A program made the position numbers and the translations under genes. Below, in pieces: positions 20,530 through 29,742 of a stretch of 64,000 nucleotides of DNA (within the stretch, counting starts at the first letter, position 1; every line of letters starts with the position of its first letter). The DNA comes from Candidozyma auris (lineage: Eukaryota; Ascomycota; Pichiomycetes; Serinales; Metschnikowiaceae), in contig NC_072812.1 of assembly GCF_003013715.1 (NCBI RefSeq), positions 806,001-870,000 on the forward strand. Reading direction: 5' to 3'. The notes below the pieces were generated by a model. It ran no database searches. It saw only the letters and a list, made by a program, of their open reading frames with translations, and was not told the DNA's origin.

Positions 20530-20886
20530 TGTCCTTGGTGAAATAAATCGGCTGGGAGTGAGTCTTGACAAGCTGTACTCAGTGTTTGGAAATTTGAACA
20601 CGATCCACTCTACCCCGTTCGCGCACGACCTGCTAAAGCGGTAGGGTTTCTTCTGGCTTCAACATGGAATATTAACTACAAAGACAGAACTATAATCAGC
20701 TACGTGAAGAATAAAAGGAAGAAAAAAAAATAGCGGAATTGCTTTTTCACATCGATGGATCGTGCTCAGTTATCATTATAGTATGCAAAGTACTGGTTCG
20801 CGTTGGCTTTCTCGCCTGATCAGTATGAACGCACAAGTATCGTGTAGACTCTTGACTCCTTGGTGTGATAATTGAGTCAATGATCT
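20530..20886. other. Short intergenic region upstream of SEC27
   Basis: This 357 bp holds the SEC27 promoter and the ALG11 3' flank, with two leftward genes in tandem. An A-rich stretch lies near 20720-20735. No further feature was seen. Confidence 0.6.
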
Positions 20887-22686
20887 TTAGTAAACCGCCT
20901 CAACCTTGCCACGCTTCTCAAGTCGAAATGTCTCTTCCAACAGTTCCGCAACCGTCAAGTGTTCCATCCATTTCTTGTCGAAAATCAGGTTAGAGAACTT
21001 TTCCAACATGAGGGAGCTTCCATTCATTCTTTTGAATGCTAAGGAGTCATTCAGAGCAATTTCCGGATCCTCAATGTATATCTTGTTCAAAAGCTGATGC
21101 AAGGGTGGGTAGAGTGCTCTTTCCCCTCTCACTGTAAAAGCAAGATTATTATCTACCCTGATTCCATGGAAGTCTGGATCTCGCAGACTTTTGAAGAAGA
21201 ATCCAAAATCATTCTCCCATGTCAAACTTGGCTCGCTCGTAGTACAGATGTCCAAAAGAGGACCAGCAGATGCATGCACAATGGGAACGACCCCACAACT
21301 CACGTACTCCACTACCCCGATGCCAAAATGTTCATTCCACATAGCATTGAGACCAAATTTACATCTCTTGAGCTGTTCTTTCACCTCATCAAAAGAACAA
21401 TCAACGACAAACTCCACATACTCTGTCAATTTGAGCATCGTGACTTGTGTACGTAGCTTCTTTAGGGTCCCAGAGTCCTCTGGTGTACGACAAGATCCTA
21501 AAAAGACGATTGAAGGGATCTTCTCGAGTGGTAATTTTGCAGTGCGGGCTTCTTTCAAGAACTCGGCAAACTCTTCTAGAACCAAGTCGTGACGTTTCTC
21601 AGGTCTAAATTGGGCAATGTACAAAAGTTTGTTCTCTCTTGGTGCTTCAAACGATGCACTCTTAACTAAGGTCTCAGTTGCACATGGTGGGTACAAGATC
21701 TCAACAACCTTACCCAAATAAGCATTCAGACTCCAGATCGCCTTAAGATGGTTATAGGTCCATGTACCATTGGCTAACGTAATATCAACACATGAACCCA
21801 AGTATGTGTAAAAATAATACAATGCTGTCCAATAACCGAACTTGAGAACAGAGATCAAGTCAGCGAGACTTGGTTCGAGTTTTGTCAAGTCAGCTAACTT
21901 TTGAAACTTAAGCTTGTTGAACATATCTAGTTGAATCACGGGATAATGGACGTAGGCAATGATTGGGATCTTGACAATAATGCTCACAGGCAAATAGCTA
22001 CCAGGCAAACCCATAGTATCGACCCATACGTCGGGAGTCAATTCAAATAGGGCTTCTAAAGCCAAGAGCATTGAACCCAATAGCTGCCCGATTAGTGTGA
22101 AGTGTTTCCAGCCGTCTGCATCAATCCACTTACTGAACTTGCGTAAGTATACGAAAACCACCCTCTTGGAGTCCAATTCTTTGATATCAAACTTCAATCC
22201 CACTTTGTGCAAGATATCCTTTGGCAGGGCTTCAACATTGGTTGTATAGATGATGGCGATATTGCGTTCATTTTGTGCCAAGGTGGCGTGAACCGCTTGC
22301 CATAAGACTTTTTCACCGCCGCCTCCGTTGTTGGCATATGGATGGAAAAATCCGTATAGCCTGCATCTCCTCGGGTCTTTGGGGTCTCGTCTTGTGAGGT
22401 TCTCCGTAAATGTATCCCTATTCTGGATATCAATTGGCAGCAAGATTATTTTATTCTCCACAAAATTCGTATAGAAGGATGGGTGGAAACTTGCACCCAC
22501 AAGACGCTTTCTAAAAGACGACCTTTTTAGTCCAACTTTCAAGTAGACGGGCTTTGCGCTCCCAATTACTCTGTTGATCTTGTCCTGCCAATGCTGTGGG
22601 GGAACAAGAAAAAGCTGGGGCAAGGCACCTTCAGCGACCTTATAGAGAAAAAAGGCCGTGAAAGCCCCGATCACGAGAAGAAACAT
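20887..22686 (-). CDS. ALG11: GDP-Man:Man3GlcNAc2-PP-dolichol alpha-1,2-mannosyltransferase
   Basis: The protein has 599 residues. A hydrophobic N-terminal segment (MFLLVIGAFTAFFLYKV) anchors it in the ER membrane. The GT4-type catalytic region begins with LYGFFHPYANNGGGGEKVLW, carries a second hydrophobic helix, and ends with the donor-binding EHFGIGVVEYVSCG (E-x7-E pattern) and HASAGPLLDI. Alg11 adds the fourth and fifth mannoses to the lipid-linked oligosaccharide on the cytosolic face of the ER, in N-glycosylation. It is about 50 residues longer than the Saccharomyces enzyme, mostly in loops. A CACGTGAC site lies 65 bp before the ATG. Confidence 0.95.
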   Translation of the reverse strand: MFLLVIGAFTAFFLYKVAEGALPQLFLVPPQHWQDKINRVIGSAKPVYLKVGLKRSSFRKRLVGASFHPSFYTNFVENKIILLPIDIQNRDTFTENLTRRDPKDPRRCRLYGFFHPYANNGGGGEKVLWQAVHATLAQNERNIAIIYTTNVEALPKDILHKVGLKFDIKELDSKRVVFVYLRKFSKWIDADGWKHFTLIGQLLGSMLLALEALFELTPDVWVDTMGLPGSYLPVSIIVKIPIIAYVHYPVIQLDMFNKLKFQKLADLTKLEPSLADLISVLKFGYWTALYYFYTYLGSCVDITLANGTWTYNHLKAIWSLNAYLGKVVEILYPPCATETLVKSASFEAPRENKLLYIAQFRPEKRHDLVLEEFAEFLKEARTAKLPLEKIPSIVFLGSCRTPEDSGTLKKLRTQVTMLKLTEYVEFVVDCSFDEVKEQLKRCKFGLNAMWNEHFGIGVVEYVSCGVVPIVHASAGPLLDICTTSEPSLTWENDFGFFFKSLRDPDFHGIRVDNNLAFTVRGERALYPPLHQLLNKIYIEDPEIALNDSLAFKRMNGSSLMLEKFSNLIFDKKWMEHLTVAELLEETFRLEKRGKVEAVY

Positions 22687-22750
22687 ATGATCAGTGGTAG
22701 TTGTGGGAGCGAAAGAGAAGGTGGTTCGGAGTAAGTGATAGTGAATCTCA

Positions 22751-22758
22751 CACGTGAC
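22751..22758. promoter_or_regulatory. CACGTGAC Cbf1-type E-box in ALG11 promoter
   Basis: CACGTGAC is the reverse complement of the Cbf1 consensus RTCACRTG, 65 bp upstream of the ALG11 ATG. The same 8-mer occurs 62 bp upstream of MAP2. Confidence 0.5.
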
Positions 22759-23020
22759 ACGGGATTCACCGAAGGGCAGAAGAAGTCAAGTGGGGAAGTT
22801 CAGTAGTAAAAGTGAAATCCACTCAAAGTACAATGGGCTTTGAGACCAAGCTTCTCTTCATCTCGCAAGACAGTAGAAAATAATCATCATCGAAAATGAG
22901 GGATGAGGATACCGTGGTACTCGATGAGATCCGCGTTCAGACGACGCACCCAGCGTAATTGCAAATTAAAAGAAACGGCCCATCAAGGGAAGAAAGCAGC
23001 ATGTTTGTGATATCATTGGA

Positions 23021-23049
23021 GGCCAGATAACTCAGGTCTGGCCCTTTTT
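23021..23049 (+). terminator. Hairpin followed by T run, possible transcript 3' end
   Basis: GGCCAGA (23021-23027) and TCTGGCC (23037-23043) pair around a 9-nt loop. One base later comes TTTTT (23045-23049), enough for RNA polymerase III termination on the + strand. No A and B boxes of a tRNA were found upstream. The assignment is tentative. Confidence 0.3.
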
Positions 23050-23367
23050 GTTCAAAGAGCTCTTACTAGAAACTGGCGTGCCGTCTACTACATCTTTGTG
23101 CCTATAACACTGGATAGTCCCCTTATATAACGATCGAGCCATAACAACATAACCACACGATTTGAGACACATGGAAGATTTTGTACCTGCGAATAGTCTG
23201 TCTCAAAATATTCAAAAATCGTACATTTTCTGATGTTCGAGACCCACTCCTTCCTTCGAGGCATGTATTGGCGGTTTCGCATCCAAAGTGTCTATCGCGT
23301 TCCTTCCGCAATGGTAAAAAAAAGAAAAGAATAGGGTGCGATTCTTCCCGCCTGAGACAATCTTTCT

Positions 23368-23373
23368 ACGCGT
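23368..23373. promoter_or_regulatory. MCB box (ACGCGT), distal
   Basis: ACGCGT is the core site of the MBF G1/S transcription complex. It lies about 790 bp upstream of the Whi5/Nrm1-like gene. Confidence 0.45.
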
Positions 23374-23882
23374 GTAATAAACCGCTCAATTAGGGCACGC
23401 CAGCACACAAGCAGAAAGGATATGATAGACAAAAACAGTGGCAAAAAAAAAGTATGCACAAATTTGCACAAAGAAGCCACAAAAGATGAAGATGAGTCCA
23501 TCTTGTTTTCAACTTAGATCTATTTTGCCCTCTCTAGGTGTAAGTGTTGTGGAAGGGAACATAAATACTGATCGCCTCAGTGGGGGCTTCTGTAGATCGG
23601 TAATTGGGGCGTGCTTAAGCAACCATACGAGGAGCCACATACCACTGTAGTCCGGAGGACCCAACTGGCCAACAATTAATGTTTTCGAAACTTCTGTTCT
23701 CTTCCAGAAAAAGCGGAAGAATCTCTCAGGCATTTTAATACCATTGATAGACTACGTTTCTTTATTCATTCACCTCCTTGTTTCGGTAGGGTTGCTGCGA
23801 GTAATTACTTGTTCGGTGAAAGCCCTGGCGCATCTTTTGGTGCACTAGTGCACTTATTTTCTTCTCATTTTCTGTCCTTTCC

Positions 23883-23888
23883 ACGCGT
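23883..23888. promoter_or_regulatory. MCB box (ACGCGT), proximal
   Basis: This second ACGCGT lies about 276 bp upstream of the Whi5/Nrm1-like ATG. In Saccharomyces, NRM1 is itself an MBF target, which creates a negative feedback loop. The site fits that arrangement. Confidence 0.5.
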
Positions 23889-24163
23889 ACCATCCCTTTG
23901 GGTGCACGATTAAGCCATTTCGCTTCTTCCATTATCCTTTTCCGCTATCCTCTCCTTTCTAAGTCAAGTCGTTTTCTTTGGTTGCTGTTTCCAGAACCTA
24001 AGGCTTTCTTCCTTTTATATCTTAACGGAGCTCCATTAGACAAGAAGAGAACACTTTTTCCGTACCTTGCCATCTTTCCATCTTTTCCATCAAGTGGCCC
24101 CTTTTTTGAAGTAGACCATCCACCTACACCTTACGGGCAATAACTTTTGCCTCCCCACTGTTC

Positions 24164-25438
24164 ATGAGCACCCTCAAGGACTCCAAGAAAGTGAACTCAC
24201 CAGAATCAGATATGTCCACTGGAAAGACCCAGACCCACACTCCCCAGCGGAGCACCAAGCCCCAATTGAAGAAAGATGAGTTGGAGAAGATTGCCAAGGA
24301 GTTGAAGCAAAAGCTCTCCAAGGCCTCTGTCACAGCCAAACAGCTGATGTCCTCCCACGCGTCTTCGAAGGTGCAGCCTCCGGAATCTCCAGTGTCTCAG
24401 ACGTCGTTGCCCAAGTCGAGCCCTTTGAAGAGTTATTACATGTGGAAACGCCAAATGGTCTCGCAGCACTCTCCAAACACTACGCTGTCCCCCAGCTTGG
24501 TGTCTCCAGACGGCAGACTGCCCACACTGACGAAGCCATCGATGTTTTTGGCTAGTCTGCCCAACAAGGCTTCAAGGAAAGCTTCAACAAGTACAATAAA
24601 CGAAGATGAGCTCAATGACTCACCACTTAAGAGAAGAAGAGCCACTAGTGGTGCTGCTATCAAGAGTGGTCCTCCACAAATGGTGTTGAAGGAAATCAAT
24701 GGCGGGCCGGAGACTCCTGGGGACACGTCTTCAAAGTCGCTCAATCCTTCGCCTGTGCTTACGGCCAATCCACTGAAGGGGAACACTCAGTCAAGCTCCC
24801 AGTCGAATCCAAAAACTACGCCGACGTTACCGAAGAAGCTGCTCTCATCTGCGCAGTCTCAGTCCTCTCTTCTTAAGACTCCCACACAATCAAGACGCGC
24901 CTCGGTATACAACGATGACGAAGGCGCCGATCTTCTTATGTACTTGGCTACGTCTCCCTCGCCTGCCAAACCTGCCTACTCTAATACTCCAAGAGCTTCT
25001 ACAGCACCAAACGGCTCGGCAAACCACAACTTTCTCATGGCGAAACCTTCGTCCAATGGTGCTCTGTTCATTTCACCACCACCGCCCCTTACGCCAAAGA
25101 GGCCACTTCATTCAACTGCAAAGACTCCTCAGAACAGATTAACCCCATCATTGGGACTCTCGGGGGGTGCTGGAGTGCCTGGTAGTGCACTCCCTTCTGC
25201 TGGCTTGGCTCTAACTCCTGCTGGATTTAATATGGGAGATTATGTCAACTTCTTCACACCTTCACCAGGCGGTGCACAAACAGGGCAACCGAACCAACTG
25301 GCAAATAGGAACTTGCTTCGAACGCCTGACTTTGTGGGACTAATGCATCAAAAGACTCGCGTTGACGGCAAGATGATCAACTTTGACAAAGTTGGCTTGT
25401 TTGGCTCTCAGCCAAACCCCGAATCTTCCAAGGAATAG
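24164..25438 (+). CDS. NRM1: Whi5/Nrm1-family G1/S transcription repressor
   Basis: The protein has 424 residues, largely disordered and rich in Ser-Pro and Thr-Pro sites, as expected for a Cdk-regulated protein. A helical segment ELEKIAKELKQKLSKAS (about 38-55) resembles the short Whi5/Nrm1 domain. A hydrophobic ADLLMYLATSPSP motif near residues 253-265 resembles the segment by which Whi5, Nrm1 and Stb1 bind SBF/MBF. A basic PLKRRRA may be a nuclear signal. The C-terminus has a conserved-looking RNLLRTPDFVGLMHQKTR. CTG-clade yeasts appear to have a single Whi5/Nrm1-type protein, so NRM1 and WHI5 are not easily separated. MCB boxes upstream support MBF control. The identification rests on short motifs. 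Confidence 0.65.
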   Translation: MSTLKDSKKVNSPESDMSTGKTQTHTPQRSTKPQLKKDELEKIAKELKQKLSKASVTAKQLMSSHASSKVQPPESPVSQTSLPKSSPLKSYYMWKRQMVSQHSPNTTLSPSLVSPDGRLPTLTKPSMFLASLPNKASRKASTSTINEDELNDSPLKRRRATSGAAIKSGPPQMVLKEINGGPETPGDTSSKSLNPSPVLTANPLKGNTQSSSQSNPKTTPTLPKKLLSSAQSQSSLLKTPTQSRRASVYNDDEGADLLMYLATSPSPAKPAYSNTPRASTAPNGSANHNFLMAKPSSNGALFISPPPPLTPKRPLHSTAKTPQNRLTPSLGLSGGAGVPGSALPSAGLALTPAGFNMGDYVNFFTPSPGGAQTGQPNQLANRNLLRTPDFVGLMHQKTRVDGKMINFDKVGLFGSQPNPESSKE

Positions 25439-25762
25439 GCTGGCCATCCCTTGGCACACAATTCTTCACGGTAATTCCGTCATCTCTCGTTACGTTTTCA
25501 ACTTCTCATTCAGCACGATGACTGCGCTCTCAAGTCGAAATAGAAGCAAGTCTACCGGTTTAATCAGATAATTACAAGAAATAGCTAATCATATACTATT
25601 TTCGTAAAAGTTGTTGTTTTCTTTTTGCTTAAGTCCTCTTCGTTAATGGGATTTCGCTTTTGTTGTAATGGCTGCAAAATACTCTGGTGGTTGCACGTGA
25701 CTAACATACGTCGATGACCCTCATGAAGCGTAGCTATAGCAGTCGAAACACTTTAAGACACT
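25439..25762. other. Intergenic region before MAP2
   Basis: This is 3' flank of the Whi5/Nrm1-like gene and the MAP2 promoter. CACGTGAC at 25694-25701 lies 62 bp before the MAP2 ATG and matches the Cbf1 consensus. Nothing else was seen. Confidence 0.6.
25694..25701. promoter_or_regulatory. CACGTGAC Cbf1-type E-box in MAP2 promoter
   Basis: It is identical to the 8-mer in the ALG11 promoter and at nearly the same distance from the ATG (62 versus 65 bp). Confidence 0.5.
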
Positions 25763-27013
25763 ATGACAGCGGAACAAGAAAAAGCCACTCCGACAGATGT
25801 CCAACCTGTTGCTGATAAAGTTTCAGACTTAAAAATTGACACTGTGGCATCCAATGATGAGGCAGAGGACGACGACAATAATGAAGCCGGCGGCACGTCT
25901 AAGAAAAAGAAGAAGAACAAAAAGAAGAAGAAGAAGCTCACAAATATTGCCTCCTCCTATCCTGATGGAGTATACCCGGAGGGCCAATGGATGGAATACC
26001 CACTAGAAGTAAACAGTTACAGAACTACTGACGAAGAGAAGAGGTATTTGGACAGACAACAAAACAACCGTTGGCAGGATTTCAGAAAGGGTGCCGAGAT
26101 TCATAGAAGAGTGCGTGCCAAAGCGCAGCAGAATATCAAGCCAGGGATGACTATGCTCGAAATTGCTGATTTAATTGAAAATTCTGTGAGACAGTATGTG
26201 GGTAATGACCATCCCAAGAACCAAGGTATCGGTTTTCCTACAGGCTTGTCTCTCAACCACGTCGCAGCTCACTACACCCCTAACCTGGGCGATAAGGTTG
26301 TCTTGAAGTATGAGGATGTCATGAAGGTGGATATTGGAGTTCACGTCAATGGACGCATTGTAGATTCCGCGTTCACCTTAACATTTGATGAGAAGTACGA
26401 CCCTCTCTTGGAAGCTGTCAAGGCAGCAACTAACACTGGTGTTAAGGAGGCGGGTATTGACGTGAGATTGAACGATATTGGAGCTGCCGTTGAAGAGGTG
26501 ATGGAAAGTTACGAGATGGAGCTCAAGGGCAAGACCTATCCTATCAAGTGTATTAGAAACTTGAACGGACACAATATCGGTGACTACACAATCCACTCGG
26601 GTAAAACCGTTCCGATCGTTGCTAACGGCGACATGACCAAGATGGAGGAAAGCGAAACTTTTGCCATTGAGACTTTCGGTACCACCGGGAAAGGTTACGT
26701 CATTGGCCAAGGGGAGTGCTCGCACTACGCCTTGAACCAAGGGGTGGACGTCAAAGCGCCATCTGAAAGAGCCAGACAACTTCAAAACACCATTAGGGAA
26801 ACCTTTGGTACGTTACCATGGTGCCGTAGATATTTGGAGAGAGCTGGCGAGGACAAGTATCTTCTTGCCCTCAACCAATTGGTGCGTGCTGGAATTGTCG
26901 AGGACTACCCACCATTGGTGGACACTCTGGGCAGCTACACGGCGCAGTTTGAGCACACGATCTTGCTCCATCCACATAAGAAAGAGGTTGTGTCGAGAGG
27001 TGATGACTACTAA
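25763..27013 (+). CDS. MAP2: Methionine aminopeptidase 2
   Basis: The protein has 416 residues. An acidic N-terminus is followed by a Lys-rich block (about 47-58) typical of the ribosome-associated eukaryotic type-2 enzyme. The pita-bread catalytic domain shows His170 (HVAAH) and the five metal ligands: Asp190 (VMKVDIG), Asp201 (RIVDSAFT), His270 (NGHNIGDY), Glu303 (FAIETFG) and Glu397 (QFEHTILL). It ends in VVSRGDDY as in all family members. It removes the initiator Met from nascent cytosolic proteins with small second residues. CTG codons at residues 175 and 389 fall where orthologues have Ala or polar residues, consistent with CTG read as Ser. Confidence 0.97.
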   Translation: MTAEQEKATPTDVQPVADKVSDLKIDTVASNDEAEDDDNNEAGGTSKKKKKNKKKKKKLTNIASSYPDGVYPEGQWMEYPLEVNSYRTTDEEKRYLDRQQNNRWQDFRKGAEIHRRVRAKAQQNIKPGMTMLEIADLIENSVRQYVGNDHPKNQGIGFPTGLSLNHVAAHYTPNLGDKVVLKYEDVMKVDIGVHVNGRIVDSAFTLTFDEKYDPLLEAVKAATNTGVKEAGIDVRLNDIGAAVEEVMESYEMELKGKTYPIKCIRNLNGHNIGDYTIHSGKTVPIVANGDMTKMEESETFAIETFGTTGKGYVIGQGECSHYALNQGVDVKAPSERARQLQNTIRETFGTLPWCRRYLERAGEDKYLLALNQLVRAGIVEDYPPLVDTLGSYTAQFEHTILLHPHKKEVVSRGDDY

Positions 27014-28093
27014 AGCAGATGGACTCGGAGATTGGAAATACGCTTATATAGAGCTTGTAAAGTGCAGGTTTCCAAAGGAGTCAAAAAGAGAATAAACGTC
27101 CTTGCGAGAAATGTTAGTAGATGATTTGAGGCCGTGGTGCTTACTGAGTGGTGCAAAAGATAAAAAGGCTCCGTCTAAGAAGTCTATGAATTTGCAACCA
27201 GCAGCTGCCACAGTAGCTTTGAGGCAGCAGTATAGCAGTATCTTTAGTGTTGAAGTGCAGGCTCTCCGTAGAAGGGTGTTAACCACTGGCCATAAGTCTT
27301 GCGAGCAGAATACGGAACAAAAAAATCTAAGGAAAAAAAAATCAAGAGCAGAGAAAATGGTACTGGAAAGTCCCATCAAACATCCGGCTGTCAGTAGAAG
27401 CCCTCAACTGTCTTGTGCCTCACCTTGCCCACTGCTGCAGCCTATAGATTCTTTCGCGCCTCATGCCCAGTGCTCTTGTTGCCGCCAGCACGAAGAATCC
27501 TCAATCCTCACCGTATGGCCGTAATAGAGTTTTCACAAAACCCCTGCTTTGGCAATTTTCATTTCCCTATTGATTTTTCGAATCTATTCTTTTCCCTCCA
27601 ATTTTTGATTAAGTTTTTCTCTCCACAATATTCTCTTTTGTCTTTTTCTCTGGCCGGTGGCTCAGACGACTCGCTCCATGTGACAGCCGTTTCCACGCTT
27701 GCTCGCCCATTTTCACAGCGGCCGGGTGTTCGCAATCGCTGGGCCCGGTAAACTTGCAAGACTGGCAAAGTGCAAGCTAAGTACAGCAATAACAAACAAG
27801 ATAAAAAAAAAAAAATTATATATAAAAAAAACAAACGACAACTTTCTTCCAACCAATTCATTCTCTAAACCAAATTTTCACACTCTCATCTTCACCTTCG
27901 TATCACATTCTTGTTTTGAGCGTTCCCTCCGCCTTTCCCTCTCTTGCTTGTCACCGCACTTGAAAACTGTCCTGCTTATGTTTTGCTACTATCAGGAATT
28001 TTCGCTCACCTCTCCTTTTTTTCCTTCCTCCCTCTTGTATTTTTTTTTTTTTTCTTTCTCCCACCACAAAACAATTCTACCAAATCTGCCATC
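27014..28093. other. Intergenic region upstream of SCS2
   Basis: This 1.08 kb of promoter and 5' UTR is strongly pyrimidine-rich in its last 500 bp. A CATGTGAC Cbf1-like site lies at 27677-27684. Two opposed open frames (27111-27524 on +, 27044-27376 on -) overlap each other and match nothing recognisable. They are not called as genes. Confidence 0.55.
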
Positions 28094-29319
28094 ATGGAGG
28101 TCTCCCCAAACGTCTTGACTTACAGAGGTATGTTTATACGTCGCTTATCTAAGCTTCTTCCCCAGTGTCCCAGTCGACAATGCTCATGACTGGTTACCCG
28201 CTTTGCCCACAATCTGTTTATGTGTCAACATCCACCATCAAAACACACCATACAAAAGGGGAATTCAGCCCAAGCAATTGAGTCCATTTGATGTGTGAAT
28301 TGATTCTATCCCTCGCCGTTCGCTACCAATTTGCCACGTATGCTGGATCCACACATTGATCGCCACTGCGTCCCCACTTTCCATGGCCAATCAATCACGA
28401 ATGATACGTCAATCAAACCTACACTCAAATATCCTTTTTCCATACCTTGCCACTACCTCAATCATCAATAGAGCCTGGCGTCTACATCTCGACTTGGCAT
28501 TTTTATCTCTCAAATGTGTACTAACTTACAGGTAACTTTACTGAGCCCTCCACAGAGTATTTGCACTTGACCAACTCTTCATCGCAACCCTTGGCTTTCA
28601 AGGTGAAAACCACTGCGCCAAAGTTGTACTGTGTTAGACCTAATGCCAGCATTATTGGCCCGGGTGAGTCGATCAAAATCTCACTCATCTTGCAGGGCTT
28701 CACCCAGCCCTTGCCCAAGGATTACAAATGCAAGGACAAGTTCTTGATTGTGTCTTTGCCATGCCCCGACTTGACAGACCCATCCAAGGTTAGCGAACAG
28801 TGGAGCGCTTTGGAGAGCAAGTTCCGTGACCAGTTGCTACAAAAGAAATTGAGAGTCAACTTTGTCATTGACGAGGACGAGTCCAATGAGACCCAGGCAA
28901 ACGACACGACTTTTGCCAATGCCACCTCGTCTGCTGGCTTTGGTGCCGCTGGTGCAGGTGCCGCAGGTGCCGCAGGTGCCGCTGCTGGTGTGGGCGCTGG
29001 CGCTGGTGCCAACGCTAACGATACTGTCGATAGAACACTCGATTCTTCTGCCGTCAACTCCGGCGCTGACACTACAAAAGAGGCGTTCCCATCTGTGGGC
29101 AGTGCTGGCGCTGACGAGGCACAGCAAAAGGAATTGGAGGCCTCCAACGAGAAGATCAATAACTTGTCAGAGAAGTTGGACTCCAACGAGAAGGCTGCTG
29201 CCGCCTCAACCAACTCTCAAACTGGTTCTGCTACTGAGGACACTGTGAGCGGTGTTTCTCTCCCATTTGCTGCAATCTTGGTAATCGTTGCCATTTTGTT
29301 GGGTTGGTACGTTTTGTGA
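28094..29319 (+). CDS. SCS2: VAP-family ER membrane protein Scs2, two exons
   Basis: Exon 1 is 28094-28127 (MEVSPNVLTYR plus one base). Exon 2 is 28532-29319. The spliced protein has 273 residues. An MSP domain covers about 1-125 and contains LAFKVKTTAPKLYCVRPN, the strongly conserved surface that binds FFAT motifs. A disordered linker with a Gly/Ala-rich repeat (about 148-170) and a predicted coiled segment (about 205-230) follow. A single C-terminal membrane helix (FAAILVIVAILLGWYVL) makes it tail-anchored. Scs2 tethers cortical ER to the plasma membrane and recruits FFAT proteins such as Opi1 and Osh proteins, controlling phospholipid synthesis. Without the first exon the MSP domain would lack its first strand, which confirms the intron. 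Confidence 0.95.
28128..28531 (+). other. Spliceosomal intron in SCS2 (404 nt)
   Basis: The 5' site is GTATGT at 28128. The branch point TACTAAC is at 28519-28525. The 3' AG is at 28530-28531. All three match the yeast consensus. The intron is phase 1 and lies near the 5' end of the gene, the usual position in yeasts. Confidence 0.95.
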
Positions 29320-29742
29320 GCAGCAGAGTAAGAAAAAGAAAAGCTGTGCTCACTTAGGGAACCTAATTGATGCCATCTGTTTAAGGAACAAATTTTACGA
29401 TACCCTAAGCTTTTTTACGCGGATGATATCTAAACCAACAATCATGCTTTCTCTTTCACCTTTCTCTGGGTGATGTATTATTTTATCCAATCAATATACT
29501 CTTGTTTGGTCTACATATGTACTTCGTAGTTTTGCAGCTCTTTAGGCGACCCGATCGTTTCCTGTTTGGGGGTCATCATATAGCGAGCGTTATCACCGCG
29601 CAAAATGACGGTTCCCTCACTTGGCTGACTTACTGCAAGTACAAGCAATCAACACCTTCTTGTTTCCACATTGCTGTCGTTTAAAACAAACCAGCTCACT
29701 TTGGGTTCCTCTTTGTCATCAATATAGCATACTTTCGCTACC
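29320..29742. other. Intergenic region between SCS2 and the AVT transporter gene
   Basis: This 423 bp of 3' flank and promoter contains no RNA gene or notable repeat. Confidence 0.6.

Larger units (their letters stand above)
22687..24163. other. Divergent intergenic region between ALG11 and the Whi5/Nrm1-like gene
   Basis: This 1.48 kb contains CACGTGAC at 22751-22758 near ALG11, a 7-bp hairpin with a downstream T run at 23021-23049, two ACGCGT MCB boxes (23368-23373, 23883-23888) and a 14-bp palindrome at 23840-23853. Short frames in it resemble no protein. Confidence 0.6.

Noticed and set aside
20530..20601. 24-codon N-terminal extension of SEC27
   Set aside because: Family proteins begin at the MKLEVTKQFS methionine; the extension is promoter sequence left open by chance.
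27044..27524. Opposed frames of 110 and 138 codons between MAP2 and SCS2
   Set aside because: They overlap each other antisense, neither has recognisable motifs, and they lie in the SCS2 5' region.
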